64,000 nucleotides of DNA from Pseudomonas sp. C2B4 (lineage in GTDB: Bacteria; Pseudomonadota; Gammaproteobacteria; Pseudomonadales; Pseudomonadaceae), in the NCBI RefSeq assembly GCF_013359695.1, contig NZ_JABFMU010000026.1:1-64000 (forward strand), written 5' to 3'. Shown here piece after piece: positions 25,769 through 34,929 of this stretch. The position numbers were made by a program, and so were the translations under genes. The first letter of the stretch is position 1; each line of letters opens with the position of its first letter. Below the pieces are notes generated by a model that searched no databases, was not told the DNA's origin, and saw only the letters and a list, made by a program, of their open reading frames with translations.

Positions 25769-25796
25769 TTTGCGCTTCGATCGAACGGTTTATGCT
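25769..25796 (+). promoter_or_regulatory. Possible sigma-70 promoter for opgD, within a 416-bp gene-free stretch
   Basis: TTTGCG and TATGCT are separated by 16 bp, 114 bp before the opgD start. The rest of 25494-25909 is relatively AT-rich and shows no ORF, RNA or repeat I can support. Confidence 0.3.
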
Positions 25797-25909
25797 ATCC
25801 GGCATCTGTTTAAAGTCCGTCGCGTTTGGCCGAAGGCATGTCCGAACCGTAATTTCTGATCCAGCACGTGCCAGGAACGGCGCGGGATTGTTCACGACAG
25901 GTTGTATTT

Positions 25910-27535
25910 ATGCACCGCAGGAATTTGCTCAAAGCCTCCATGGCCATCGCGGCCTACACCGGTTTGTCCGCCAGCGGCCTGCTCGCCGCCCGTGCCTGGG
26001 CCGCTCCTGGGACCGCCGATGGCGAGGCCAAGGCCTTCGACTTCGATGCCCTGAAGATCCAGGCCAAGCAGCTCGCCAGCAATCGCTACCAGGACACCAA
26101 GCAAGTATTGCCGCCTACCCTGGCAACCATGACCCCGCAGAATTTCAACGCCATCCGTTACGACGGCGATCATTCGCTGTGGAAAGACAACAAAGGTCAG
26201 CTGGACGTGCAGTTCTTCCACGTCGGCATGGGTTTCAAGCAGCCGGTGCGCATGTACAGCGTCGATCCCAAGACCCGCATGGCCCGCGAAGTGCACTTCC
26301 GTCCATCACTGTTCAACTACGAAAACACCACGGTGGACACCAAGCAGCTGACCGGCGACCTGGGTTTTTCCGGCTTCAAGCTGTTCAAGGCGCCGGAGCT
26401 GGACAAGCACGACGTGGTGTCCTTCCTCGGCGCCAGCTATTTCCGCGCGGTGGATGCCACTGGCCAGTACGGCCTGTCGGCTCGCGGCCTGGCCATCGAC
26501 ACCTATGCCAAGCAGCGCGAAGAATTCCCCGATTTCACCAAGTTCTGGTTCGAAACCCCGGACAAGGACAGCACCCGCTTCGTGGTCTATGCCCTGCTCG
26601 ACTCGCCGAGCGCCACCGGCGCGTACCGCTTTGACATCGATTGCCAGGCCGAGCGCGTGGTGATGGAGGTCGACGCCCACGTCAATGCCCGCACCGCCAT
26701 CGATCAACTGGGCATCGCGCCGATGACCAGCATGTTCAGTTGTGGCACTCACGAGCGGCGCATGTGCGACACCATTCACCCGCAGATCCACGACTCCGAC
26801 CGCCTGGCCATGTGGCGTGGCAACGGCGAGTGGATCTGCCGTCCGCTGAACAACCCGGCCAAACTGCAATTCAATGCTTTTACCGACAAGGACCCGAAAG
26901 GTTTCGGCCTGGTACAGACCGATCACGAGTTCGCCAGCTATCAGGACACCGTCGACTGGTACAGCCGCCGCCCGAGCCTGTGGGTCGAACCTACAACGGC
27001 GTGGGGCGAAGGCTCGGTCGATCTGCTGGAGATCCCGACGACCGGCGAAACCATGGACAACATCGTCGCCTTCTGGACGCCGAAGAAACCAGTGGCCGCC
27101 GGCGATTCGCTGAACTACGGCTACAAGCTCTACTGGAGCGCCTTGCCGCCCGTCGGCACACCGCTGGCGCGGGTCCATGCGACGCGTTCCGGGATGGGCG
27201 GTTTCACCGAAGGTTGGGCGCCGGGCGAGCATTACCCTGAGGTGTGGGCCCGCCGTTTTGCCGTGGACTTCACCGGTGGCGGCCTGGATCGCTTGCCCGC
27301 GGGTGCCGGCATTGAACCTGTGGTCACCTGCTCGAACGGCCAGGTCAAGGATTTCAGCGTGCTGGTGCTCGATGACATCAAGGGTTATCGCATCCTGTTC
27401 GACTGGTACCCAACCAACGACAGCGTGGAGCCGGTCGAACTGCGCCTGTTCATTCGCACCAATGACCGCACACTCAGTGAAACCTGGTTGTACCAGTACT
27501 TCCCGCCGGCACCGGACAAGCGCAAATACCCCTGA
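25910..27535 (+). CDS. opgD: Glucan biosynthesis protein D (OpgD/MdoD)
   Basis: A 541-residue periplasmic protein of the OpgG/OpgD family, which shapes osmoregulated periplasmic glucans. The N-terminus MHRRNLLKASMAIAAYTG has a twin-arginine motif and ends with ARAWAA, so Tat export is expected. Family landmarks include FNAIRYDGDHSLWKD, FLGASYFRAV and GLSARGLAIDT early, and a C-terminal Ig-like domain (about 400-541) with NYGYKLYWS. The ATG at 25910 is chosen because it puts the RR motif at the N-terminus; an upstream start at 25868 would bury it. No opgG or opgH lies beside it, but the succinyltransferase gene opgC lies 29 kb away in this window. Confidence 0.95.
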   Translation: MHRRNLLKASMAIAAYTGLSASGLLAARAWAAPGTADGEAKAFDFDALKIQAKQLASNRYQDTKQVLPPTLATMTPQNFNAIRYDGDHSLWKDNKGQLDVQFFHVGMGFKQPVRMYSVDPKTRMAREVHFRPSLFNYENTTVDTKQLTGDLGFSGFKLFKAPELDKHDVVSFLGASYFRAVDATGQYGLSARGLAIDTYAKQREEFPDFTKFWFETPDKDSTRFVVYALLDSPSATGAYRFDIDCQAERVVMEVDAHVNARTAIDQLGIAPMTSMFSCGTHERRMCDTIHPQIHDSDRLAMWRGNGEWICRPLNNPAKLQFNAFTDKDPKGFGLVQTDHEFASYQDTVDWYSRRPSLWVEPTTAWGEGSVDLLEIPTTGETMDNIVAFWTPKKPVAAGDSLNYGYKLYWSALPPVGTPLARVHATRSGMGGFTEGWAPGEHYPEVWARRFAVDFTGGGLDRLPAGAGIEPVVTCSNGQVKDFSVLVLDDIKGYRILFDWYPTNDSVEPVELRLFIRTNDRTLSETWLYQYFPPAPDKRKYP

Positions 27536-27560
27536 TACCGGGTTGCGCCCGGCCATCATT
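27536..27560. other. Short gap before the opgD terminator
   Basis: No element beyond the terminator arm is visible here; listed to show the opgD-aatJ gap was examined. The gap holds the terminator, the sigma-54 promoter and an AT-rich stretch (27610-27670) where AauR sites would be expected. Confidence 0.3.
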
Positions 27561-27609
27561 CGGTTTTCCGAACGCGACCTCCCGGTCGGTTCGGATAACC
27601 GGATTTTTT
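27561..27609 (+). terminator. Rho-independent terminator after opgD
   Basis: CGGTTTTCCGAAC pairs with GTTCGGATAACCG around a 15-nt loop, followed by seven T residues. Confidence 0.85.
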
Positions 27610-27678
27610 TGTCTTAAAAAACCCGCCACAAATATTTAATTCACTTATAAATCAATTACTTGAGGCATTCATCCTGGC

Positions 27679-27695
27679 CTGGCACGGGTCATGCT
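27679..27695 (+). promoter_or_regulatory. Sigma-54 promoter of the aat operon
   Basis: CTGGCACG-N4-ATGCT matches the -24/-12 consensus TGGCACG-N4-TTGCW with the invariant GG and GC correctly spaced. It lies about 117 bp before aatJ. The sigma-54 activator AauR is encoded downstream, so a match is expected. Confidence 0.85.
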
Positions 27696-27811
27696 CTACA
27701 CTTCTTCGACGAATGCCTGTTGCGCCAACACTTCAGGAGCCGTCAGGCATTCGAAGCACAAAAGGGCCGATGAACTGGCTCCATAAAAAAAACAATGTCG
27801 AGGAAAATTTG

Positions 27812-28726
27812 ATGCGCATCGTTCCCCATATCCTGGGCGCAGCCATTGCTGCCGCTCTGATCAGCACGCCAGTTTTCGCCGCCGAACTCACCGGCACCCT
27901 GAAGAAGATCAAAGAGTCCGGTGTTATCACCCTCGGGCACCGCGACGCTTCCATTCCGTTCTCCTACATCGCGGACGCCTCCGGCAAGCCAGTCGGCTAT
28001 TCCCACGACATCCAGCTGAAAGTCGTCGAAGCCCTGAAAAAAGACCTCGACATGCCGAACCTCCAGGTCAAGTACAACCTGGTGACCTCGCAAACCCGTA
28101 TCCCGTTGGTGCAGAACGGCACCGTGGACCTGGAGTGCGGTTCCACCACCAACAACGTCGAGCGTCAGCAACAAGTTGACTTCTCCGTCGGCATCTTCGA
28201 AATCGGTACCCGCCTGCTGTCCAAGGCAGACTCCAAGTACAAGGATTTCCCGGACCTGGCCGGCAAGAACGTCGTGACCACCGCGGGCACCACCTCCGAG
28301 CGCATCCTCAAGGCGATGAACGCCGACAAGCAGATGGGCATGAACGTCATCTCCGCCAAAGACCACGGCGAGTCCTTCCAGATGCTGGAAAGCGGCCGTG
28401 CCGTGGCTTTCATGATGGACGACGCCCTGCTGGCCGGTGAAGCGGCCAAGGCCAAGAAGGCCAGCGACTGGGCCGTGACCGGTACTCCACAGTCCTACGA
28501 AATCTACGGCTGCATGGTGCGCAAAGGCGACGAGCCGTTCAAAAAGGCGGTGGATGACGCCATCAAGGCCACCTACGCGTCGGGCGAGATCAACAAGATC
28601 TACGACAAATGGTTCATGCAGCCAATCCCGCCAAAAGGCCTGAACCTGAACTTCCCGATGAGCGACGAGCTCAAGGCCCTGATCGCCAATCCGACCGATA
28701 AAGCGGCTGACGACAAGAAGTCCTGA
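27812..28726 (+). CDS. aatJ: Acidic amino acid ABC transporter binding protein (AatJ)
   Basis: A 304-residue periplasmic binding protein with signal peptide (about 1-23, ending TPVFA) and an SBP_bac_3 fold: VITLGHRDASIPFSYI, GYSHDIQLKVVEAL, then DLECGSTTNNVERQQQVDFS. These match the glutamate/aspartate binding proteins GltI and AatJ. GAGGAAAA precedes the ATG; the frame's upstream starts would add a non-signal extension. A sigma-54 promoter lies upstream. Gene order aatJ-aatQ-aatM-aatP followed by aauS-aauR is the Pseudomonas acidic amino acid uptake locus, here without the ggt and ansB genes found between them in P. aeruginosa. Confidence 0.95.
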   Translation: MRIVPHILGAAIAAALISTPVFAAELTGTLKKIKESGVITLGHRDASIPFSYIADASGKPVGYSHDIQLKVVEALKKDLDMPNLQVKYNLVTSQTRIPLVQNGTVDLECGSTTNNVERQQQVDFSVGIFEIGTRLLSKADSKYKDFPDLAGKNVVTTAGTTSERILKAMNADKQMGMNVISAKDHGESFQMLESGRAVAFMMDDALLAGEAAKAKKASDWAVTGTPQSYEIYGCMVRKGDEPFKKAVDDAIKATYASGEINKIYDKWFMQPIPPKGLNLNFPMSDELKALIANPTDKAADDKKS

Positions 28727-28743
28727 TTTCTGACTAACCTTAT

Positions 28744-28773
28744 CTCCTGAGGGGGCCCCTGCCCTCTCGGGAG
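28744..28773 (+). terminator. Intra-operon stem-loop after aatJ
   Basis: CTCCTGAGGGGGC and GCCCTCTCGGGAG form an imperfect but GC-rich stem without a T-run. Such structures after a binding-protein gene usually protect its mRNA or lower downstream expression. Confidence 0.6.
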
Positions 28774-28920
28774 GTTGTCACTCCCTGCTGGCATTTTTTG
28801 GAAACACTCGAACCGGTGGCTGTCGAGCCGGTGGCGTGTGCCTGATCGTCAAGGTCGGGCGGGAACGGAGTTTCCCCCAAGCGGGTACTTGTACATCGAT
28901 TGATCTGAGGGGAGACCCTA

Positions 28921-29667
28921 ATGAATTACAACTGGGACTGGGGCGTGTTCTTCAAGTCCACCGGCGTGGGCAGCGAGACCTATCTCGACTGGTTCATCTC
29001 CGGTCTGGGCTGGACTATTGGCATCGCCGTCGCGGCCTGGATCATTGCCCTGACACTGGGCTCGATCCTGGGCGTCATGCGTACCGTGCCGAACCGCATC
29101 GTATCGGGCATCGCCACCTGCTACGTCGAACTCTTCCGTAACGTGCCGCTGCTGGTTCAGCTGTTCATCTGGTACTTCCTGGTGCCCGACCTGCTGCCGG
29201 CGGACCTGCAAGAGTGGTACAAGCAGGACCTGAACCCGACCACCTCGGCCTTCATCAGCGTCGTCGTGTGCCTGGGCCTGTTCACCACCGCCCGCGTTTG
29301 CGAACAGGTGCGCACCGGTATCCAGGCGCTGCCCAAAGGCCAGGAATCCGCTGCCCGCGCCATGGGCTTCAAGCTGCCGCAGATCTACTGGAACGTGCTG
29401 CTGCCCCAGGCCTACCGGATCATCATTCCGCCACTTACCTCGGAATTTCTCAACGTCTTCAAGAACTCGTCCGTGGCCTCGCTGATCGGCCTGATGGAGC
29501 TGCTCGCGCAGACCAAACAGACCGCCGAGTTCTCCGCCAACCTGTTTGAAGCGTTCACCCTGGCCACGCTGATCTACTTCACCCTGAACATGAGCCTGAT
29601 GTTGCTGATGCGCATGGTCGAGAAGAAAGTCGCCGTACCGGGCCTGATTTCCGTAGGGGGTAAATGA
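28921..29667 (+). CDS. aatQ: Acidic amino acid ABC transporter permease (AatQ)
   Basis: A 248-residue polar amino acid permease (HisM/GltJ type). The N-terminus MNYNWDWGVFFKSTG and the large GWTIGIAVAAWIIALTLGSILG helix match GltJ/AatQ; the coupling loop GQESAARAMGFKLPQIYWNVLLPQAYRIIIPPL is complete. AGGGGAGACC precedes the ATG. It overlaps aatM by 4 bp. With AatM it forms the membrane channel for glutamate, aspartate and probably their amides. Confidence 0.94.
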   Translation: MNYNWDWGVFFKSTGVGSETYLDWFISGLGWTIGIAVAAWIIALTLGSILGVMRTVPNRIVSGIATCYVELFRNVPLLVQLFIWYFLVPDLLPADLQEWYKQDLNPTTSAFISVVVCLGLFTTARVCEQVRTGIQALPKGQESAARAMGFKLPQIYWNVLLPQAYRIIIPPLTSEFLNVFKNSSVASLIGLMELLAQTKQTAEFSANLFEAFTLATLIYFTLNMSLMLLMRMVEKKVAVPGLISVGGK

Positions 29668-30338
29668 TGGAATTCGACTTCTCGGGCATCATCCCGTCCC
29701 TGCCAGGCCTGTGGAACGGCATGGTCATGACCCTCAAGCTGATGGTCCTGGGCGTGGTCGGCGGGATCATCCTCGGCACCATCCTCGCGTTGATGCGTCT
29801 GTCCCACAGCAAACTGCTGTCGAACATCGCCGGCGCCTACGTGAACTACTTCCGTTCGATTCCGCTGCTGCTGGTCATCACCTGGTTCTACCTGGCGGTA
29901 CCGTTCGTGCTGCGCTGGATCACCGGCGAAGACACCCCGATCGGCGCGTTCGCCTCCTGCATCGTGGCCTTCATGATGTTCGAAGCGGCGTACTTCTGCG
30001 AAATCGTCCGGGCCGGCGTGCAATCGATCCCCAAGGGTCAGATGGGCGCAGCGAAGGCGCTGGGCATGACCTATGGCCAGATGATGCGCCTGATCATCCT
30101 GCCGCAGGCGTTTCGCAAGATGACGCCGCTGCTGCTGCAACAGAGCATCATCCTGTTTCAGGACACCTCGCTGGTCTACGCCGTCGGCCTGGTGGACTTC
30201 CTCAATGCTTCGCGCGCCAGTGGCGACATCATTGGCCGCTCCAATGAGTTCCTGATCTTCGCAGGTCTCGTGTACTTCATCATCAGCTTTGCCGCCTCGC
30301 AGCTGGTCAAGCGTCTGCAAAAAAGGTTCGCCGTATGA
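29664..30338 (+). CDS. aatM: Acidic amino acid ABC transporter permease (AatM)
   Basis: A 224-residue permease of the HisM/GltK family. It has the coupling loop PKGQMGAAKALGMTYGQMMRLIILPQAFRKMTPLL and a final helix followed by a basic tail (KRLQKRFAV). Two overlapping starts are possible (29664 overlapping the aatQ stop, or 29667); they differ by one Met. Its stop overlaps the ATG of aatP (ATGA), so the three genes are tightly coupled. Confidence 0.94.
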   Translation: MMEFDFSGIIPSLPGLWNGMVMTLKLMVLGVVGGIILGTILALMRLSHSKLLSNIAGAYVNYFRSIPLLLVITWFYLAVPFVLRWITGEDTPIGAFASCIVAFMMFEAAYFCEIVRAGVQSIPKGQMGAAKALGMTYGQMMRLIILPQAFRKMTPLLLQQSIILFQDTSLVYAVGLVDFLNASRASGDIIGRSNEFLIFAGLVYFIISFAASQLVKRLQKRFAV

Positions 30339-31069
30339 TCTCTATCAAAAACATCAACAAGTGGTATGGGGACTTCCAGGTGCTGACTGATTGCAGCACC
30401 GAGGTCAAAAAAGGCGAAGTGATCGTGGTGTGCGGGCCGTCCGGTTCCGGCAAGTCGACCCTGATCAAATGCGTCAACGCCCTGGAGCCGTTCCAGAAAG
30501 GCGACATCGTGGTCGATGGCACGTCCATCGCCGACCCGAAGACCGACCTGCCGAAACTGCGTTCCCGCGTGGGCATGGTGTTCCAGCACTTCGAGCTGTT
30601 CCCGCACCTGTCCATCACCGAAAACCTGACCATCGCGCAGATCAAGGTGTTGGGCCGCAGCAAGGCAGAAGCCACCAAGAAAGGCCTGCAACTGCTGGAG
30701 CGCGTCGGCCTCTCGGCCCACGCCCACAAGCACCCGGGCCAACTGTCCGGTGGCCAGCAGCAGCGCGTGGCGATTGCCCGTGCGCTGGCGATGGACCCGA
30801 TCGTCATGCTGTTCGACGAACCGACCTCGGCGCTGGACCCGGAAATGGTCAACGAAGTGCTGGACGTGATGGTGCAACTGGCCCACGAAGGCATGACCAT
30901 GATGTGCGTGACCCACGAAATGGGCTTCGCCCGTAAAGTGGCCGACCGCGTGATCTTCATGGACCAGGGCAAGATCATCGAGGACTGCAAGAAAGAGGAG
31001 TTCTTCGGCGACATCAACGCCCGTGCCGAGCGTACGCAGCACTTCCTCAACAAGATTCTGCAGCACTAA
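30335..31069 (+). CDS. aatP: Acidic amino acid ABC transporter ATPase (AatP)
   Basis: A 244-residue ATPase of the GlnQ/GltL type. Walker A GPSGSGKSTLIKCVNALE, Q-loop FQHFELFPHLS, signature LSGGQQQRVAIARAL, Walker B VMLFDEPTSALDPEMV and H-loop VTHEMGFA are all present. It ends the transporter part of the locus; a REP doublet separates it from aauS. Confidence 0.95.
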   Translation: MISIKNINKWYGDFQVLTDCSTEVKKGEVIVVCGPSGSGKSTLIKCVNALEPFQKGDIVVDGTSIADPKTDLPKLRSRVGMVFQHFELFPHLSITENLTIAQIKVLGRSKAEATKKGLQLLERVGLSAHAHKHPGQLSGGQQQRVAIARALAMDPIVMLFDEPTSALDPEMVNEVLDVMVQLAHEGMTMMCVTHEMGFARKVADRVIFMDQGKIIEDCKKEEFFGDINARAERTQHFLNKILQH

Positions 31070-31105
31070 GCACCACGTACTTGTTGGATGCCACACCAAC
31101 CCCTT

Positions 31106-31195
31106 GTGGGAGCGAGCCTGCTCGCGAAGAGGCCCTTGCAGTCAACATTGATGTTGAATGTCAGTCCGCTTTCGCGAGCAGGCTCGCTCCCACAG
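31106..31195. repeat. REP doublet (REPIN)
   Basis: Inverted copies of GAGCCTGCTCGCGAA separated by a short spacer, between aatP and aauS. Confidence 0.93.
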
Positions 31196-31247
31196 GGGAT
31201 GGTGTTGGTTCACGATCAAGTGTTGTGGTTGACCCAAGGCATCTGTG

Positions 31248-33149
31248 ATGAAATGCGACCCCAATCCCTATCGCGCCACGTCGCCATCACTCGCCGTGAA
31301 ACCCCGTCTGATTCGCCATCTGTTCCTGCCACCGCTGATCATCGCCCTGATGATCGGACTGGGTTATATCGGCTTCTGGACCAGTGAGCACTATGGCATC
31401 CGCAGCCTGAGCGAAAGCGGCCAGCGCCAGCTGGAGTTGCATGCCCGCGCCGTTGAAAGCGAAATCAGCAAATACACCTACCTGCCCAGCCTGCTGGAAC
31501 TCGAAACCAGCGTGTCGAAGCTGCTGGCCGACCCGACCCCGGAACACCGGCAAACGGTCAATGATTACCTTGAAGGCCTGAACCGGCGCAGCCGCAGTCG
31601 GGCCATCTACGTGATGGACACCACCGGTCGCGTCATGGCCACCAGTAACTGGCGCGATGTCGACAGTTACCTGGGGGAAGACCTGTCCTTCCGTGCCTAT
31701 TTCCAGAATGCCGTGCGCGGCCAGCCGGGGCGTTTTTACGGCATCGGCAGCACCAACGGCGAACCCGGTTACTACCTGGCCCATGGCCTGGAGGAGCACG
31801 GCAAGATCATCGGCGTCGCGGTGGTCAAGGTGCGCCTGGAAGCCATGGAAGAACGCTGGCAGCGGGCGCGCCTGGAGGCTTTCGTCAGCGATGAGAACGG
31901 TATCATCATTCTGTCCAGCGATCCGGCGCGGCGCTTGAAATCCGTCATTCCCCTGAGCGACGAGACCAAGGAAAAACTGGCCCGCAGCCTTCAGTATTAC
32001 TGGTTCCCGCTCAACGAACTGCAGCCGCTGGCCCGGGAAACCCTCGCCGAGGGCGTGGAAAAACTGACCTTTCCAGCCAACAGCGAACTGGCGTCCGACG
32101 AAGAAAACATCAGTTATCTGTCGCAGACCCGCAATCTGAGCGATACACCGTGGAATTTCACCCTGCTCACGCCACTGCAGGATCTGCGCCGCGAAGCCAT
32201 CAATCAGGGGATTCTGGTGGCGGTGGCCTTTGCCCTCGTGGCGTTCCTGCTGATTGCCTGGAACGAGCGACGCAAGGTGATCGCCACCCGCCTGGCCGCT
32301 CGCGAAGCCTTGCAGGAAGCCAACAGTCAATTGGAGCGTCGGATTACCGAACGCACTGTCGATTTGCGTGCCAGCAACGAACGACTCAAGGGTCAGATCC
32401 GCGAACGGCGTCACGCCGAAGAGACCTTGCGTCGCGCCCAGGATGAACTGGTGCAGGCCGGAAAGCTCGCAGCCATCGGTCAGATGTCCACCAGCATCGC
32501 CCACGAATTGAACCAGCCGCTGGCGGCGCTGCGCACCCTGTCCGGCAACACTGTGCGCTTCCTCGAACGCGGTCAGCTGGACGTGGCCAGCACCAACCTC
32601 AAGACCATCAACGAATTGATCGACCGCATGGGCAGGATCACCGCCAGCCTGCGTTCCTTTGCCCGGCGCGGTGACGACAAGGGCCAGGCCTGCCTCGGCA
32701 AAGCCGTGGATGCGGCCTTGCAACTACTGGGCAGCCGCGTCGAAAACGCCCATCTGCAACTGCACCGTCATTTCGACGAAGTTCAGGTACAGATTGACCA
32801 GACCCGCCTGGAGCAGATTCTGGTGAACCTCATCGGCAACGCCCTCGACGCCATGCAGGCGCAGCCACAGCCAGAGTTGTGGCTCGAAGGTGACTCAGGC
32901 GATGGCAAATACCGGCTGCGCGTTCGGGACAACGGCCATGGCATCGACGCCGAAGCGCGCAAGCACCTGTTCGAACCGTTCTTCACCACCAAACCCGGCG
33001 AACAGGGCCTCGGCCTGGGCCTGACCCTTTCCGCGAGCCTGGCCGCCGCCACGGGCGGTCACCTGGGTGTCGAGCACCCGGCCAGCGGTGGCACCGCATT
33101 CGTCCTCAGTTTACCGTTGGTAAGCCCCACTCCCGCCGAGCCAGTATGA
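31248..33149 (+). CDS. aauS: Sensor histidine kinase AauS (DctB-like)
   Basis: A 633-residue membrane sensor. Two transmembrane helices (about 25-45 and 318-340) bracket a periplasmic dCache-type domain of about 270 residues (IYVMDTTGRVMATSNW, SDENGIIILSSDP). A coiled coil (about 350-400) leads to HisKA with AHELNQPLAALRTLSGN (His near 418) and HATPase with NLIGNALDAM, RDNGHGI and GLGLGLTLS. This is the DctB/AauS architecture that senses external acidic amino acids or dicarboxylates. The start is ATG 31248; a GTG one codon upstream also fits. It overlaps aauR by 4 bp. Confidence 0.93.
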   Translation: MKCDPNPYRATSPSLAVKPRLIRHLFLPPLIIALMIGLGYIGFWTSEHYGIRSLSESGQRQLELHARAVESEISKYTYLPSLLELETSVSKLLADPTPEHRQTVNDYLEGLNRRSRSRAIYVMDTTGRVMATSNWRDVDSYLGEDLSFRAYFQNAVRGQPGRFYGIGSTNGEPGYYLAHGLEEHGKIIGVAVVKVRLEAMEERWQRARLEAFVSDENGIIILSSDPARRLKSVIPLSDETKEKLARSLQYYWFPLNELQPLARETLAEGVEKLTFPANSELASDEENISYLSQTRNLSDTPWNFTLLTPLQDLRREAINQGILVAVAFALVAFLLIAWNERRKVIATRLAAREALQEANSQLERRITERTVDLRASNERLKGQIRERRHAEETLRRAQDELVQAGKLAAIGQMSTSIAHELNQPLAALRTLSGNTVRFLERGQLDVASTNLKTINELIDRMGRITASLRSFARRGDDKGQACLGKAVDAALQLLGSRVENAHLQLHRHFDEVQVQIDQTRLEQILVNLIGNALDAMQAQPQPELWLEGDSGDGKYRLRVRDNGHGIDAEARKHLFEPFFTTKPGEQGLGLGLTLSASLAAATGGHLGVEHPASGGTAFVLSLPLVSPTPAEPV

Positions 33150-34474
33150 ACAACGACCTTAGTGTATTGATCGTCGAAGACGACCCCCATGTGCTGCTCG
33201 GCTGCCAGCAGGCGCTGACCCTGGAAGACATTCCGTGCATTGGCGTCGGCAGTGCCGAAGAAGCCCTGGAGCGCGTCGGCGATAACTTTGCCGGTATCGT
33301 CATCAGCGACATTCGCCTGCCGGGCATCGATGGCCTTGAACTGCTGACCCGGCTCAAGGCACGCGACCGCAGCTTGCCCGTGGTGCTGATCACCGGTCAC
33401 GGCGACATTTCCATGGCCGTCGGCGCGATGCAGAAAGGCGCTTATGACTTCATGGAGAAACCCTTCTCCCCGGAACGCCTAGTGGACGTGGCACGCCGCG
33501 CGCTGGAGCAACGCAGCCTGGCGCGGGAGGTCGTGTCGTTGCGCCGGCAACTGGCTGAACGGGACTCCCTGGAAGGCCGAATCATTGGTCGCTCCCCGGC
33601 CATGCAGCATTTGCGCGAACTGATTGCCAACGTCGCCGATACCTCGGCCAACGTGTTGATCGAGGGCGAAACCGGCACCGGCAAGGAACTCGTCGCCCGT
33701 TGCCTGCACGACTTCAGTCGCCGCCACACCCGGCCATTCGTGGCGCTGAACTGCGGCGGCCTGCCGGAGAACCTGTTCGAAAGCGAAATCTTCGGCCACG
33801 AAGCCAACGCCTTTACCGGTGCCGGCAAGCGGCGGATCGGCAAGATCGAACATGCCGACGGCGGCACGCTGTTCCTCGATGAGGTGGAAAGCATGCCCCT
33901 GCCCCTGCAGATCAAACTGCTGCGGGTGTTGCAGGAACGCACCCTCGAACGCCTCGGTTCTAACCAGAGCGTGGCGGTGGATTGTCGGGTGATCGCCGCG
34001 ACCAAGTCCGACCTGGACGAATCGAGCAAGGCCGGCGAGTTCCGCAGTGACCTGTATTACCGCCTCAATGTAGTCACTCTGGAACTTCCGCCGCTGCGCG
34101 AACGCCGCGAGGACATCCTGCAACTGTTCGAATACTTCCTGCAGCAGTCGTCCCTGCGCTTCGACCGCGCCGCGCCGGAACTGGACAACCAGACCCTGTC
34201 GAACCTGATGAGCCACGACTGGCCGGGCAATGTGCGCGAATTGCGCAACGTGGCCGAACGTTTTGCCCTCGGCCTGCCGGCGTTCAAGAAACCCGGTGCT
34301 GGCGGCAGCGCCCAAGGCCTGGCGTTCGCCGAAGCGGTGGAAGCCTTTGAACGCAACCTGTTGAGCGATGCCTTGCAACGCAGCGGCGGCAACCTGACCC
34401 AGGCCAGCCAGGAACTGGGCATGGCCAAGACCACGCTGTTCGACAAAGTGAAGAAGTACGGGCTGAGCCACTGA
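33146..34474 (+). CDS. aauR: Sigma-54-dependent response regulator AauR (DctD-like)
   Basis: A 442-residue activator: a receiver with Asp in IVISDIRLPG (near 55), an AAA+ domain from about 145 with Walker A EGETGTGKE and Walker B GGTLFLDE, and a Fis-type HTH at the end (NLTQASQELGMAKTTLFDK). The sigma-54 contact loop reads NAFTGA, with Asn in place of the usual first Gly of GAFTGA. Phosphorylated by AauS, it should activate the sigma-54 promoter at 27679-27695. Its stop overlaps the start of the GlpM-family gene. Confidence 0.94.
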   Translation: MNNDLSVLIVEDDPHVLLGCQQALTLEDIPCIGVGSAEEALERVGDNFAGIVISDIRLPGIDGLELLTRLKARDRSLPVVLITGHGDISMAVGAMQKGAYDFMEKPFSPERLVDVARRALEQRSLAREVVSLRRQLAERDSLEGRIIGRSPAMQHLRELIANVADTSANVLIEGETGTGKELVARCLHDFSRRHTRPFVALNCGGLPENLFESEIFGHEANAFTGAGKRRIGKIEHADGGTLFLDEVESMPLPLQIKLLRVLQERTLERLGSNQSVAVDCRVIAATKSDLDESSKAGEFRSDLYYRLNVVTLELPPLRERREDILQLFEYFLQQSSLRFDRAAPELDNQTLSNLMSHDWPGNVRELRNVAERFALGLPAFKKPGAGGSAQGLAFAEAVEAFERNLLSDALQRSGGNLTQASQELGMAKTTLFDKVKKYGLSH

Positions 34475-34812
34475 TGGACCTGATTCTCAAAGCAACCCTG
34501 GGCGCCGCAGTGGTGGTGATTCTCGCCGCCCTGGCCAAGACCCGAAACTATTACATCGCGGGCCTGGTGCCGCTGTTTCCCACCTTCGCGTTGATTGCCC
34601 ATTACATCGTCGGCAAGGGCCGTTCAATTGATGACCTCAAGACCACCATCGTGTTTGGCATGTGGTCGATCATTCCGTATTTCGTCTACCTGGCGACCTT
34701 GTACGTGATGGTCGACCGGATGCGCCTGGAGGCGTCGCTGGCGGTGGCGGCGGTGGCGTGGTTGATGGCGGCGACGGTGCTGGTCAGTGTGTGGGTACGC
34801 TTGCACGCCTGA
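34474..34812 (+). CDS. GlpM-family inner-membrane protein
   Basis: A 112-residue protein with four predicted transmembrane helices (TLGAAVVVILAALA, IAGLVPLFPTFALIAHYIVG, IIPYFVYLATLYVMV, VAWLMAATVLVSVWV). The segment KTRNYYIAGLVPLFPTF is typical of GlpM, a small membrane protein whose loss affects alginate production in P. aeruginosa; its molecular function is not established. The ATG shares its A with the aauR stop codon (TGATG), so it is translationally coupled to the two-component genes. Confidence 0.82.
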   Translation: MDLILKATLGAAVVVILAALAKTRNYYIAGLVPLFPTFALIAHYIVGKGRSIDDLKTTIVFGMWSIIPYFVYLATLYVMVDRMRLEASLAVAAVAWLMAATVLVSVWVRLHA

Positions 34813-34828
34813 ACACCGCCAATCCCCT

Positions 34829-34918
34829 GTGGGAGCGGGCTTGCCCGCGAAGAGGGCATTTCAGTTGGCATTAAAGCTGGCTGACACACCGCTTTCGCGA
34901 GCAGGCTCGCTCCCACAG
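34829..34918. repeat. REP doublet (REPIN)
   Basis: Inverted copies; the left arm is a GGGCTTGCCCGCGA variant, the right arm the common GAGCAGGCTCGC form. Between convergent genes. Confidence 0.9.
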
Positions 34919-34929
34919 GTTACATCGCT

